Part shown: piece by piece, positions 1-6,640 of the stretch
Position numbering within the stretch: position 1 is the first letter of the stretch
Layout of the letters: every line of letters starts with the position of its first letter
From: Terriglobales bacterium
GTDB taxonomy: Bacteria; Acidobacteriota; Terriglobia; Terriglobales; Acidobacteriaceae
Length of the DNA: 11,788 nt
Reading direction: 5' to 3'
NCBI GenBank assembly: GCA_015655365.1
Contig: JAATFE010000321.1
Coordinates: 1-11,788, forward strand
The notes under the pieces: model-generated
The model's database searches: none
The model's input: only the letters and a program-made list of their open reading frames with translations
Told to the model about the DNA's origin: nothing
Made by a program: the position numbers and the translations under genes

Positions 1-1
1 C

Positions 2-367
2 ATGAGCAAGCTTGTTGGAGTCGGCTCCTATAACGAATGGGAAGTGAAGGAGCTGCGTGAGGACCGCAAATTTGCTGTCGCCTATTTGCAAGTCGCCATG
101 GAAGCGCTCGACAACCCTGAAGAGCGCGGCGGCGGACTGCTCGCCTTGCGCGCTGTTGCAGAGGCCTACGGAGGACTGGGTGCAGTAGCGGCTGCGGCAG
201 GCATCAGCCGCGAGTCTCTCTATCGTGCGCTGTCTCCCAAGGGCAACCCAACACTCAAAACCCTGGTCGCCGTTCTGAAAACCGTGGGGCTGCGGCTATC
301 CATCGCGGAGAAACAGCCGGTGCAAACGGAGCAGGCAAAGGCCGGAGACGATTCTGCCGCCGCCTGA
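2..367 (+). CDS. Addiction-module antidote protein, HI1420/HigA-like antitoxin
   Basis: This is probably the DNA-binding antitoxin of a type II toxin-antitoxin pair, which neutralises a RelE/ParE-like toxin and represses its own operon. The 121-residue protein has the layout of the HI1420-type antidote family. A short N-terminal part (about 1-50, with EWEVKELRED and FAVAYLQVAMEAL) is followed by a Cro/C1-like helix-turn-helix at about 57-95, containing GLGAVAAAAGISRESLYRALS and NPTLKTLVAVLKTVGLRL. A short polar Ala-rich tail follows. In this family the toxin gene normally lies directly upstream, which here would be outside the window, so no toxin is seen. The ATG is the second base of the window, so its ribosome binding site cannot be judged and a longer N-terminus is possible. 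The family call comes from motif recognition. It is unclear whether the pair is active. Confidence 0.85.
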   Translation: MSKLVGVGSYNEWEVKELREDRKFAVAYLQVAMEALDNPEERGGGLLALRAVAEAYGGLGAVAAAAGISRESLYRALSPKGNPTLKTLVAVLKTVGLRLSIAEKQPVQTEQAKAGDDSAAA

Positions 368-526
368 TCGCCTCTTTCCTTTTCTCCCTGCCAGAAATCC
401 GAGACACAGGTTCTTCGACTCCGCTACTCTTCGGTTATACCGTCAGCAAGATTCGATCATGCCTGGCCTTCGGTCCAGCCCCGATGCGTGAAACCATCAG
501 CAATACGATTCTCTACTTACTCATGT
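368..526. other. Intergenic stretch before repeat copy 1
   Basis: These 159 bases between the antitoxin stop and repeat copy 1 contain no convincing reading frame. I see no strong hairpin followed by a T run and no clear promoter. Together with the repeat and a 28-bp leader they make up the 340-bp gap before the methyltransferase. Confidence 0.5.
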
Positions 527-679
527 CTAGGTCATTGACCAATTGATTTTGTACCTTGGGTTCGTGCTATCCCAGGTCTCAAAAGCGAGACCTCCACCCC
601 ACGGACGAAAACCTATCCGTGGGGACCCCAGACCTGGGGCACCCAGCGATGGTACGAATTCATGCAGTCAAAGACCTAG
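527..679 (+). repeat. Palindromic intergenic element, copy 1 (long form)
   Basis: This is one of four related elements in the window. The outer arms are CTAGGTCATTGACC at 527-540 and its near-complement ending in GACCTAG at 679, with two mismatches in the first 14 positions. Next comes GTACC (551-555) facing GGTAC (651-655). The inner stem is CCCAGGTCTC (571-580) facing GAGACCT (587-593). This copy carries the extra 42-bp module at 594-635, which has its own perfect 9-bp hairpin CCCCACGGA/TCCGTGGGG and ends by repeating GACCT. The element ends 28 bp before the methyltransferase ATG and so lies in its leader. There is no transposase or open frame inside. It could be a MITE-like element or a structured RNA element. 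Confidence 0.9.
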
Positions 680-707
680 AAGCCTGATGTAATGAAAACT
701 AAACCGG

Positions 708-1316
708 ATGACGATGGAACAAAAGCACGCCTTCTTCAATCAGATAGCTCCTTCGTGGGATCAGATACAGCGCGGGCCGCAGATCGCGCCGGGCATCCGT
801 AACTTTGTGCAATGCGCCTATCTTGACGGGGCAAAAAGCATTCTCGACGTAGGCTGCGGAACGGGTATTCTTGTGCCTTCGCTGCTCGCCTCTTATCCGC
901 GCACCAGGCCCATCATCGAACTCGACTTTGCCGAAGAGATGCTAAGGCACAACCGCGCCAAATTCCACCATCGCCGGCTAGTTCGGCTGGCCTGCGACGC
1001 GACGAACCTGCCTCTGCCGGACGAGTCCATCGACCTGGTTCTCTGCTTCAACACCGCGCCGCACCTGGGCTCCGGAGAAGCGGCATTTCGCGAACTGTTT
1101 CGCGTGCTGGCGCCGGGCGGAGTCATCGCCGCAGGGCACCTGATGAGCAGCGCGGAGTTGAATCGCTTCCATGCCAATCTGCACGGCTCGATTGCGCACG
1201 ACCACCTGCCGCCCGCAAAGGAACTGGGCGCGGTGTTTTCCCATCTTGGCGGTAAAGACGTCATGACGCAGGAGCAGCCGGGCTGGTACTTTGTCCGCGC
1301 CAACAAGCCGGAATAA
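708..1316 (+). CDS. Class I SAM-dependent methyltransferase
   Basis: This 202-residue soluble protein is probably a small-molecule or unspecified SAM-dependent methyltransferase. It has the Rossmann-type order of the class I family: an N-terminal cap with FFNQIAPSWDQ (9-19), glycine-rich motif I ILDVGCGTGIL (45-55), an acidic residue after strand 2 in IELDFAEEML (70-79), an aspartate after strand 3 in LACDATNLPLP (94-104), the strand-4 segment SIDLVLCFNTAPHL (107-120), and the motif FRVLAPGGVI (131-140). The substrate cannot be read from the sequence. The ATG at 708 is followed by another in-frame ATG at 714, and the ribosome binding site is weak for both, so the start could be two codons later. 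Repeat copy 1 ends just upstream. The stop lies only 10 bp from the convergent lacI-type gene, leaving no room for a separate terminator. Confidence 0.88.
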   Translation: MTMEQKHAFFNQIAPSWDQIQRGPQIAPGIRNFVQCAYLDGAKSILDVGCGTGILVPSLLASYPRTRPIIELDFAEEMLRHNRAKFHHRRLVRLACDATNLPLPDESIDLVLCFNTAPHLGSGEAAFRELFRVLAPGGVIAAGHLMSSAELNRFHANLHGSIAHDHLPPAKELGAVFSHLGGKDVMTQEQPGWYFVRANKPE

Positions 1317-1326
1317 CTCGCAGCAG

Positions 1327-2448
1327 TTACTTGTTCCGCTTCGTCGCTGCGCCTTTGCGCTTGCCCGCGTTGCGCTCCACCAGCGCCGGCAATGTGCCGC
1401 GCGGGAAGGCTGAGGACTGACGCACCACCAGTTGGGTCGGAATGTGCCACTCGGTCTGGGCGGCCTTGGGATGGTCCGACTCAATGCCGGCACGCAATGC
1501 CTCAACGGCGGCGGCGGCCAGATGCTTGCACGACATTTGCACCGTGGTCAGCGGCGGCAGCATGAACTGGGCCAGGTGAATGTCGTCAAATCCAACCACC
1601 GAAATGTCTTCCGGGACTTTGTGCGTGGTCCGGTAGAGGGCATGAAGAACGCCGATGGCGGTCATGTCGTTGGAGCAAAGCACCGCCGTAGGAAGCTCGG
1701 CAAGCCCGGTCAAATGCTCCATCGCCGCCATGCCACCCTCCATGGTGTGGTTGCCCTCTACCATGTGCTCAGGAGGAACGATCTGGCCTAACTCGGCCAT
1801 GGACTTGAGAAATGCGTCGCGCCGCGCCACGGCAGAGCGCAGGCGCAGCGGTCCGCTGATGAAGGCGATGTGACGATGACCGAGCGCGGCCAGATGTTGT
1901 ACCGCCTGGCGAATTCCCTCGGCATAGTTCACCTTGAGGACGCGAATATTGGGCAGGGCGGGACCGGCATCCACAAAAACCAGCGGGAACTCGCGCTCCA
2001 CAAGCTTCTGGACCAGATCCTCTTCGATGCCGAAGGTCATCACCGCCACGCCGTCCACATTGCGCTGCAACATGCGGCGGATCAGCGACTCGGTGCGGAC
2101 CGGCTCATAGTTGGTGGAACCGATCAGCACTTCATAGCCCTGCGCCACGGCAAGATTCTCAAATTCCTGCACCAGCTCGGGGAAAAAGGGGTTGGTGATC
2201 TCCGAGACAATGAGTCCCAACATGCGGCTGCGGCCGGAGACCAGCGCGCGCGCCTGGGTATTGGGCACGTAGCCCACTTCTTCAATCGCCTTCCACACCC
2301 GGCGCGCCAGCTCGGCATCGACGGTGGCGATGTGGTTCACCACACGAGAGACAGTGGCGATGGAAACACCGGCGCGGCTGGCCACGTCGCGGATGTTGAC
2401 GGTCCCGGACCGCCGCTGATCGGAAGAGTTGTTTCTGGAAGCGCTCAC
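1327..2448 (-). CDS. LacI-family transcriptional regulator
   Basis: This is a sugar- or metabolite-responsive repressor of the LacI/GalR family (373 residues, slightly longer than the usual 330-350). The helix-turn-helix is at about 17-38 (VNIRDVASRAGVSIATVSRV), followed by the hinge at about 62-74 (PNTQARALVSGRS). A periplasmic-binding-protein-like effector domain fills about 76-345, with landmarks LGLIVSEITNPFFPELV, VDGVAVMTFG, HRHIAFISGP, TAVLCSNDMTAIGVL and ISVVGFDDI. A basic tail (RNAGKRKGAATKRNK) ends the protein. The start is GTG, chosen because it is the first start codon ahead of the DNA-binding domain; no good ribosome binding site is visible. The target genes are not identifiable here because no sugar-use gene is adjacent. 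Nested palindromes just upstream may be an autoregulatory site. Confidence 0.93.
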   Translation of the reverse strand: MSASRNNSSDQRRSGTVNIRDVASRAGVSIATVSRVVNHIATVDAELARRVWKAIEEVGYVPNTQARALVSGRSRMLGLIVSEITNPFFPELVQEFENLAVAQGYEVLIGSTNYEPVRTESLIRRMLQRNVDGVAVMTFGIEEDLVQKLVEREFPLVFVDAGPALPNIRVLKVNYAEGIRQAVQHLAALGHRHIAFISGPLRLRSAVARRDAFLKSMAELGQIVPPEHMVEGNHTMEGGMAAMEHLTGLAELPTAVLCSNDMTAIGVLHALYRTTHKVPEDISVVGFDDIHLAQFMLPPLTTVQMSCKHLAAAAVEALRAGIESDHPKAAQTEWHIPTQLVVRQSSAFPRGTLPALVERNAGKRKGAATKRNK

Positions 2449-2985
2449 TGGTGAAAATGATAATACGCTTTCCTGTTGTTTCTCACATGCATTTCATGCA
2501 AAAAGGAAAGCGCAAGATCTCTGGAACCTGTATTTTGCATGATTTCCTCCCGGGATTGTCTTCGCGCAGGAGTCAAAGGAGAAAGGCACGCGATGCGCGG
2601 CTTCAGAAATCGTTTCCTAGCCTTCGGACTCAAACCGATGGAACTCCCGGAGTAATACGATTTAGGAATGCGTCTTCGCCTAGGCATTCCCGCGGCAAGC
2701 CGACTATTTTCCGCTGGCCAGCAACAATATCGAGATGACGGCCTTGAAGTCCTGGGGGAGGCAGTTTCAGGGCGAGGGCATAGGCCACCTCCGCATGAGA
2801 TTTCTCGCGCCAAAGGCCGATCATCTGCTTGAGGAGAAAAGTGAACGAGAGGCGCGTTTCAGGGAGGGTGAGGTCGCTGGTGGCAATGACCAGGGCGCGC
2901 GGGCAGCGGTGAGAGTACCGCTGGGTGGTCGTAGCCACTGCGCCCGACGATGGGGCCAGCGTGAAACAGAGACCACCAGCGGCGC
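2449..2985. other. 537-bp gap without a convincing gene
   Basis: Short frames exist on both strands here, but none has recognisable domains, a good start context or a convincing amino-acid pattern. Two structures stand out: the nested palindromes at 2466-2512, and a hairpin with a 7-bp stem GGAATGC (2665-2671) facing GCATTCC (2684-2690) with a 12-base loop and no T run after it. The stretch holds the lacI leader and the 3' flank of the Crp-type gene. It may also contain decayed coding sequence. Confidence 0.5.
2466..2512. promoter_or_regulatory. Nested inverted repeats upstream of lacI-type gene
   Basis: A perfect 8-bp inverted repeat, CGCTTTCC (2466-2473) and GGAAAGCG (2505-2512), encloses a second one, TGCAT-TTC-ATGCA (2488-2500). 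The pair starts 18 bp upstream of the GTG of the LacI-family gene, where an autorepressor operator or a leader hairpin could sit. A third TGCAT occurs at about 2537. The inner palindrome lacks the central CG typical of LacI/GalR operators, so the assignment is only a suggestion. Confidence 0.35.
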
Positions 2986-3696
2986 TTACGCTACGGACGC
3001 AATCGACGACCCTTCGGAGTTCTCTTCGGGCAGTTGATCGAGCAGGACCACATTGAGCAACGACTTGTGCACCTGGATGCGGCCGTCGTAATCGATAAAA
3101 CCGAGTTTCCGAAAGCGGTTCATAAAAAAGCTGACGCGGGAACGCGTAGTTCCGATCATCTCCGCCAGGGTTTCCTGCGTAACGGGTGGAATGAGGGCAT
3201 CCGATTCGCCAGGCCTTCCAAATTCCGCCATTAAAAGAAGAATTCGCGCCAAACGCTTTTCACTGGAATTGAAAAGCTGATCGACAAGGTCGGCCTGGGC
3301 TCGCATGCTTCGGGCCAGCAAAAATCTCAAGAAGAGGTCGGCAAACCCCGGTTCGCTATGGATTACGCGGATCATTTCGTTCCTCGTAATCTCGAGTGCG
3401 GCGCAGGTATTCACAGCCGTCGCAGACGCCATGCGCAATCCAGGTACCGAAGCGAGGGACTCCTCTCCGACAAACTCTCCTGCTGAAAAGAGAGTGATAG
3501 TGGCCTCTTTGCCGTTGTGCGAAACCACCGTGAGTCTTGCGCGTCCACTCTGAAGATAGAAGACAGAGTCCGCAGGATCACCTTGACTGAAAAACGCCTG
3601 CTTCGGCTTCACTTCAAGAAGTCTTCGACCGAGACCTGCATGCGCAAGAAAGGCCGCAGGGTCGAACGTCGAGTTGTTCGTACCGGTTGCTGACAT
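2986..3696 (-). CDS. Crp/Fnr-family transcriptional regulator
   Basis: This 236-residue regulator has an N-terminal cyclic-nucleotide-binding-type beta barrel (about 20-120), including the phosphate-cassette-like GEFVGEESLASVPGLRMASATA (73-94). A long dimer helix follows (about 122-145), then a C-terminal winged helix-turn-helix (about 170-212) with PPVTQETLAEMIGTTRSRVS and FFMNRFRKLGFIDYDG. It has a single cysteine (C98), so it cannot bind an FNR-type Fe-S cluster; an effector such as a nucleotide, or none, is possible. The ATG is well supported by GGAGG in the leader about 6 bases upstream. Repeat copy 2 and a 244-bp gap separate it from the kai-operon response regulator on the same strand, and nothing shows co-transcription. 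Its targets are unknown. Confidence 0.93.
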   Translation of the reverse strand: MSATGTNNSTFDPAAFLAHAGLGRRLLEVKPKQAFFSQGDPADSVFYLQSGRARLTVVSHNGKEATITLFSAGEFVGEESLASVPGLRMASATAVNTCAALEITRNEMIRVIHSEPGFADLFLRFLLARSMRAQADLVDQLFNSSEKRLARILLLMAEFGRPGESDALIPPVTQETLAEMIGTTRSRVSFFMNRFRKLGFIDYDGRIQVHKSLLNVVLLDQLPEENSEGSSIASVA

Positions 3697-3940
3697 GGAA
3701 CCTCCTTCAAGGCGGTTTCCAACCGGGTGTGGGCTGCGGCGGGAGAATCAAAGACCATAGGCGAGTGAAATAACTCCACGCGCAGCTACACTTTTGTAGC
3801 CTTCTCGTAGTGTGCGGCAATTGGAATATCCCAACTATCGGGGATGTTACTAAAAATGGAAGGAGTTGTCCGGATAAACCCTGACAAGAGGCGCTTGTGC
3901 ACTCTATAACTGGCCAGCATTCCGCTCCCGACTTGAAGCG
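3697..3940. other. Leader region of the Crp-type gene
   Basis: These 244 bases lie between the Crp-type start and repeat copy 2. They contain a strong Shine-Dalgarno sequence next to the gene and the palindrome described separately at 3785-3800. No reading frame is convincing, and I could not place a clear -35/-10 pair. Confidence 0.45.
3785..3800. promoter_or_regulatory. Palindrome GCTACA-N4-TGTAGC upstream of crp-type gene
   Basis: A perfect 6-bp inverted repeat with a 4-base spacer lies about 90 bp before the Crp-type start codon. The 16-bp symmetric layout has the size expected for a dimeric regulator site, possibly autoregulatory. It does not match the FNR or CRP consensus, so binding by the adjacent gene product is a guess. 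Confidence 0.35.
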
Positions 3941-4092
3941 CTAGGTCTCTGACCGGATGATTTAGTACCTTGAGTTCGTGCTCTCCCAGGTCTCAGAAGC
4001 GAGACCTCCACCCCACGGACGGAAACCTATCCGTGGGGACCCCAGACCTGGGGCGCCCAAGCTGGTACAACTTCAAGCGATCAGAGACCTAG
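3941..4092 (+). repeat. Palindromic intergenic element, copy 2 (long form)
   Basis: This copy has outer arms CTAGGTCTCTGACCG and, reading the other strand, CTAGGTCTCTGATCG: 14 of 15 positions match, and the one difference forms a wobble pair. The inner stem CCCAGGTCTC faces GAGACCT. The 42-bp extension carries the hairpin CCCCACGGA/TCCGTGGGG, as in copy 1. The right end overlaps the stop codon of the response regulator: bases 4089-4091 are the complement of TAG. The element therefore forms the immediate 3' untranslated region of the kai operon, where it could act as a terminator or a stability structure on the minus-strand transcript. Confidence 0.92.
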
Positions 4093-4793
4093 TGGGCCGA
4101 GGTGCCCGGTTCACTCTCCAGCGACTCCGGGGTCAGTAGTCCCATCTGAACGGCAAAGCGGACGACATCGCTACGCGTGCGAAACCCAAGCTTTTCGGTC
4201 AAGCGTAATCGGTAGGTCTCGATTGTTTTCACGCCTACAAACAGTTGACTGGCAATTTCCGCGCTGGTGTATCCGCGCGCCACAAGTCTGAGAACCTGCA
4301 GTTCGCGGGGACTAAGAAAGCGCGATGGTCGTGCTGGACCGGCTCTCGCACTGCTCTTGGCCAGCACATCCTGTACAAGAACGCTCGCCAAACGCGGATC
4401 CACGTAGATTCCTCCGCGATGCACCGCTCGTATGGCGGCAATCAGTTCTGTATCCACAGCCCTCTTGAGCAGGTAACCGGAGGCTCCGGCAGCCAGTGCC
4501 GATCTCAGGTATGCGGGATCGTCGTGCATGGTGAGGACAAGCAACCGGATCTCGCTGCAATCGCGCGCCAACTGTTGCAACGCCTTCATGCCGCCGCCCC
4601 GCGGCATGGTGAGGTCCAGCAAGACCACATCCGGCCTTATCTGCTTTGCTGTCCGAACCGCCTTTTCTCCGTCGTCGGCCTCCGAGACAATCTCCATATC
4701 GGCCTGGGCATCGATCAGCATTCTTAATCCTGCGCGGAGAATCGCGTGATCGTCTGCAATCATTACTCTGATCTTGTGGTTTCGCGCCGGCAT
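4089..4793 (-). CDS. NarL/FixJ-type response regulator of the kai operon
   Basis: This is a cytoplasmic DNA-binding response regulator (234 residues), almost certainly the partner of the kinase encoded just upstream. The receiver domain (about 7-125) has the acidic pair D14/D15, phospho-acceptor D60 in VVLLDLTMP, T88 in LLVLTMHDD and K110 in GYLLKRA, so all the usual phosphorylation residues are present. The LuxR/NarL helix-turn-helix lies at about 157-217 (LSPRELQVLRLVARGYTSAEI, then VKTIETYRLRLTEKLG). The gap to the kinase stop is 13 bp and contains AGGAG, which supports both the ATG start and translation from one operon mRNA. The TAG stop lies inside the terminal CTAG of repeat copy 2. Its target promoters are unknown. 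Confidence 0.95.
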   Translation of the reverse strand: MPARNHKIRVMIADDHAILRAGLRMLIDAQADMEIVSEADDGEKAVRTAKQIRPDVVLLDLTMPRGGGMKALQQLARDCSEIRLLVLTMHDDPAYLRSALAAGASGYLLKRAVDTELIAAIRAVHRGGIYVDPRLASVLVQDVLAKSSARAGPARPSRFLSPRELQVLRLVARGYTSAEIASQLFVGVKTIETYRLRLTEKLGFRTRSDVVRFAVQMGLLTPESLESEPGTSAH

Positions 4794-4806
4794 TTCGAGT
4801 GCTCCT

Positions 4807-6114
4807 CTATCCCGCTAAGGGCTCACTGTCCCGGTTGAGAAGCGGGACGTGCACCAGCATTCTAGTTCCCTTGCGCTGGGGAATGAACCGAATCGTCCCC
4901 CCCAGCATAGCCGCTCTCTCGCGCATACTCTGAATCCCCAGGCGGTGGGAGGAAACAGCTACGGCCTCAGCGTCAAAGCCGCATCCGTCGTCGATGACCG
5001 AGACCTCAACGGCCATGGCTAAGCAGGCGAGTCGAATGCTGACCTTCTTGGCCCCGGAATGCCTCGCCACGTTGGTCAGGGCTTCTTGAAGGATGCGATA
5101 CAACGTGATCTGGACCCCCGACGGCAGGCTATTGGACTGATTTTCATCGAGCCTTAGATCTACCGCTATTTTGTGACTCTCGGTGTAGTCATTGACGTAG
5201 CGACCCAGTGCAACACCCAAACCGTGGTCGTCCAGCACCGTTGGGTGAAGTCCGCGAGCGAGGCGGCCGACCTCGTCGATGGCCTGCCCTGCTATTTCTC
5301 GCAATCGGCGTCCCTGTTCCCTGGCAACTGCCAGTTCCCGAACATCATCGAGGCTGCGCAGGCCGACCAAGAGAGCTGTCAGCAACTGGCCGGCTTCATC
5401 ATGCAACTCGCGGGCAATCCAGCGCCGCTCCTCCTCTTGCGCCGAGAGTGTGCGCTCCAGCAGGAGCCGGTGCAACGCATCGGCCTGCTTGACCTCCTCG
5501 GCCTGTTTGCGTTTTTGCTCACTCAAATTGGTGACGACCATGCCCAGAGCCTGACCTTTGAATCCGCGAAACCTATTCAGAGAAAAATAGACCGGAGTCA
5601 GACTACCTTCCTTAGAACGCAAACTGAATTCGCCTTTCATGAACGCCTTTCGAGCATTCTTGAGCAGCGCTTCGAATCTGTCCTGCTCTGCTTCCACAAC
5701 CAGCGACTGGAACACGGTTCCGAGAATTTTCCCGGAAGGTCTGCCCATCATTTGTGCAAACCCTCGATTGCAGTAGAGCACGGTACCATCTCGCGACAGG
5801 ATCGCCGCGCCTTCGCTCATGGCCTCGACTAACAATCGATAAGCGGGCTCACCGCCTTTCAGAGTTACTACCTGCTCCCCGCGACGGCCGGACACCATCA
5901 AAGCATCCACTTCGCCAGACTGTATGGCACGAAGAGTTTCCTCGGCAGTCTTCAGCCGAGCGCGGAGCTTGGAATACGGATCGGCAGGCGTGGACGCCGG
6001 AGATTTGCGTTGAGCAGTTTTTGGACTTTTACGAGTCTTCTGCGGCGCATTGGTTTTGCCGCGCAGCCCTCCTTGGAGAGCTCGGACATCGGAATGCGTT
6101 CGTTTGTTGGACAT
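4807..6114 (-). CDS. Soluble PAS-domain histidine kinase (HisKA_3/NarX-type core)
   Basis: This 435-residue kinase would autophosphorylate and pass phosphate to the NarL-type regulator encoded next. No membrane segment is seen, so it is cytoplasmic. A basic tail (about 1-45, with KTRKSPKTAQRKSP) is followed by a segment containing LRAIQSGEVDALMV (61-74) and then a PAS domain (about 88-205). A coiled linker leads to the HisKA_3 dimerisation helix, with phospho-accepting H238 in ARELHDEAGQ. The HATPase_c domain (about 333-427) has the N box around N348 (LQEALTNVARHS), the G1 box DDGCGF (375-380) and a glycine-rich GGTIRF/GTRM region. The kinase starts 20 bp after kaiB stops; a GAGG overlaps the kaiB stop codon but is rather far from the ATG. 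Its place behind kaiBC suggests that it reads the KaiC state, in the manner of SasA, although it lacks a KaiB-like N-terminal domain. Confidence 0.94.
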   Translation of the reverse strand: MSNKRTHSDVRALQGGLRGKTNAPQKTRKSPKTAQRKSPASTPADPYSKLRARLKTAEETLRAIQSGEVDALMVSGRRGEQVVTLKGGEPAYRLLVEAMSEGAAILSRDGTVLYCNRGFAQMMGRPSGKILGTVFQSLVVEAEQDRFEALLKNARKAFMKGEFSLRSKEGSLTPVYFSLNRFRGFKGQALGMVVTNLSEQKRKQAEEVKQADALHRLLLERTLSAQEEERRWIARELHDEAGQLLTALLVGLRSLDDVRELAVAREQGRRLREIAGQAIDEVGRLARGLHPTVLDDHGLGVALGRYVNDYTESHKIAVDLRLDENQSNSLPSGVQITLYRILQEALTNVARHSGAKKVSIRLACLAMAVEVSVIDDGCGFDAEAVAVSSHRLGIQSMRERAAMLGGTIRFIPQRKGTRMLVHVPLLNRDSEPLAG

Positions 6115-6134
6115 CTAGTTTTTGAGACCTTACC

Positions 6135-6488
6135 TCAGCGTGCTGGTTGAAGATCCAGACCCACAAGAACGCTCTCTGTCTTCGAGAGGTTCCCAATGAT
6201 TCTTTTGACTGGTGGCGGGAGCCTTCTCACCAGGGTCGGGATGGCGATGATCTGATCGCCTTTGGCGAGTTGCGGCTTCTCAAGCAAGTCGACCACTTCG
6301 ATGCGGTATTTGCCTTTCAGCTTCTCCTCGCAGATCTTTTTTAGGTTGGCGATTGCAGTAATCGAGTTAGGGGTTTGGCCCGCGATGTAAAGCCGCAGCC
6401 GGTAGAAATCGTTCGCGTCGGCCTTTGCCGCGCTCTTCTTTGTGGCATTTCTCTTCGCGGGGCTCTTCTTTGCCGGAATCTTCTCCAT
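6135..6488 (-). CDS. kaiB: Circadian-clock-type protein KaiB
   Basis: KaiB is a small thioredoxin-like, fold-switching protein that binds the KaiC ring and, in cyanobacteria, drives the dephosphorylation phase of the clock. The core is at about 28-115: first strand [19 protein letters not shown] (28-46), helix [11 protein letters not shown], second strand [15 protein letters not shown], and the conserved proline segment [14 protein letters not shown] (80-93), ending with [17 protein letters not shown]. At 117 residues it exceeds the usual size of about 100 because of a Lys/Ala/Pro-rich tail (1-26). A GGAGA sequence about 6 bases before the ATG supports the start. It is separated from kaiC by repeat copy 3 and a small 6-bp-stem hairpin (TCTGGC at 6503, GCCAGA at 6517), which is unusual within an operon. 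Confidence 0.95.
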   Translation of the reverse strand: MEKIPAKKSPAKRNATKKSAAKADANDFYRLRLYIAGQTPNSITAIANLKKICEEKLKGKYRIEVVDLLEKPQLAKGDQIIAIPTLVRRLPPPVKRIIGNLSKTESVLVGLDLQPAR

Positions 6489-6529
6489 GTCGGCTCTCCG
6501 TCTCTGGCCTGAATCAGCCAGACTTGCAA

Positions 6530-6640
6530 CTAGGTCTTTGACCGGATGATTCTGTACCTTGGGTTCGTGCTTTCCCCGGTCCCAAAAGCGGGACCGGGGG
6601 CACCCAGTGCTGGTACCGCTTCATGCGGTCAAAGACCTAG
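6530..6640 (+). repeat. Palindromic intergenic element, copy 3 (short form, within kai operon)
   Basis: This is the most symmetric copy. Its outer arms CTAGGTCTTTGACCG and their complement are perfect over 15 bp. Next come ATGA (facing TCAT) and GTACC/GGTAC, and then the perfect 10-bp inner stem CCCCGGTCCC and GGGACCGGGG with loop AAAAGC. Relative to the other copies the inner stem has two changed base pairs, each compensated on the opposite arm. The 42-bp extension is absent. The right end overlaps the kaiC stop (6637-6639 is the complement of TAG), and the left end lies 41 bp upstream of the kaiB start, so the element fills the kaiC-kaiB junction. On the operon mRNA it would form a strong hairpin that could terminate, attenuate or process the transcript. 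Confidence 0.93.

Noticed and set aside
1870..2454. Long plus-strand frame (194 codons) opposite the lacI-type gene
   Set aside because: It is antisense to a clear LacI-family protein, rich in His/Gly/Ala typical of shadow frames in GC-rich genes, and has no domain.
2903..2938. Minus-strand peptide ATTTQRYSH, resembling the C-terminal motif of tyrosine recombinases
   Set aside because: The catalytic tyrosine motif is short, and no other recombinase motif occurs upstream or downstream in any frame, so chance is more likely.
5173..5832. Long plus-strand frame (219 codons) opposite the histidine kinase
   Set aside because: It lies entirely inside a well-supported kinase gene on the other strand and shows no recognisable motif.
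6113..6131. CTAGTTTTTGAGACC just before the kinase start, resembling an element end
   Set aside because: The similarity to the element terminus needs gaps, and no matching second arm is present. It is at most a very decayed remnant.
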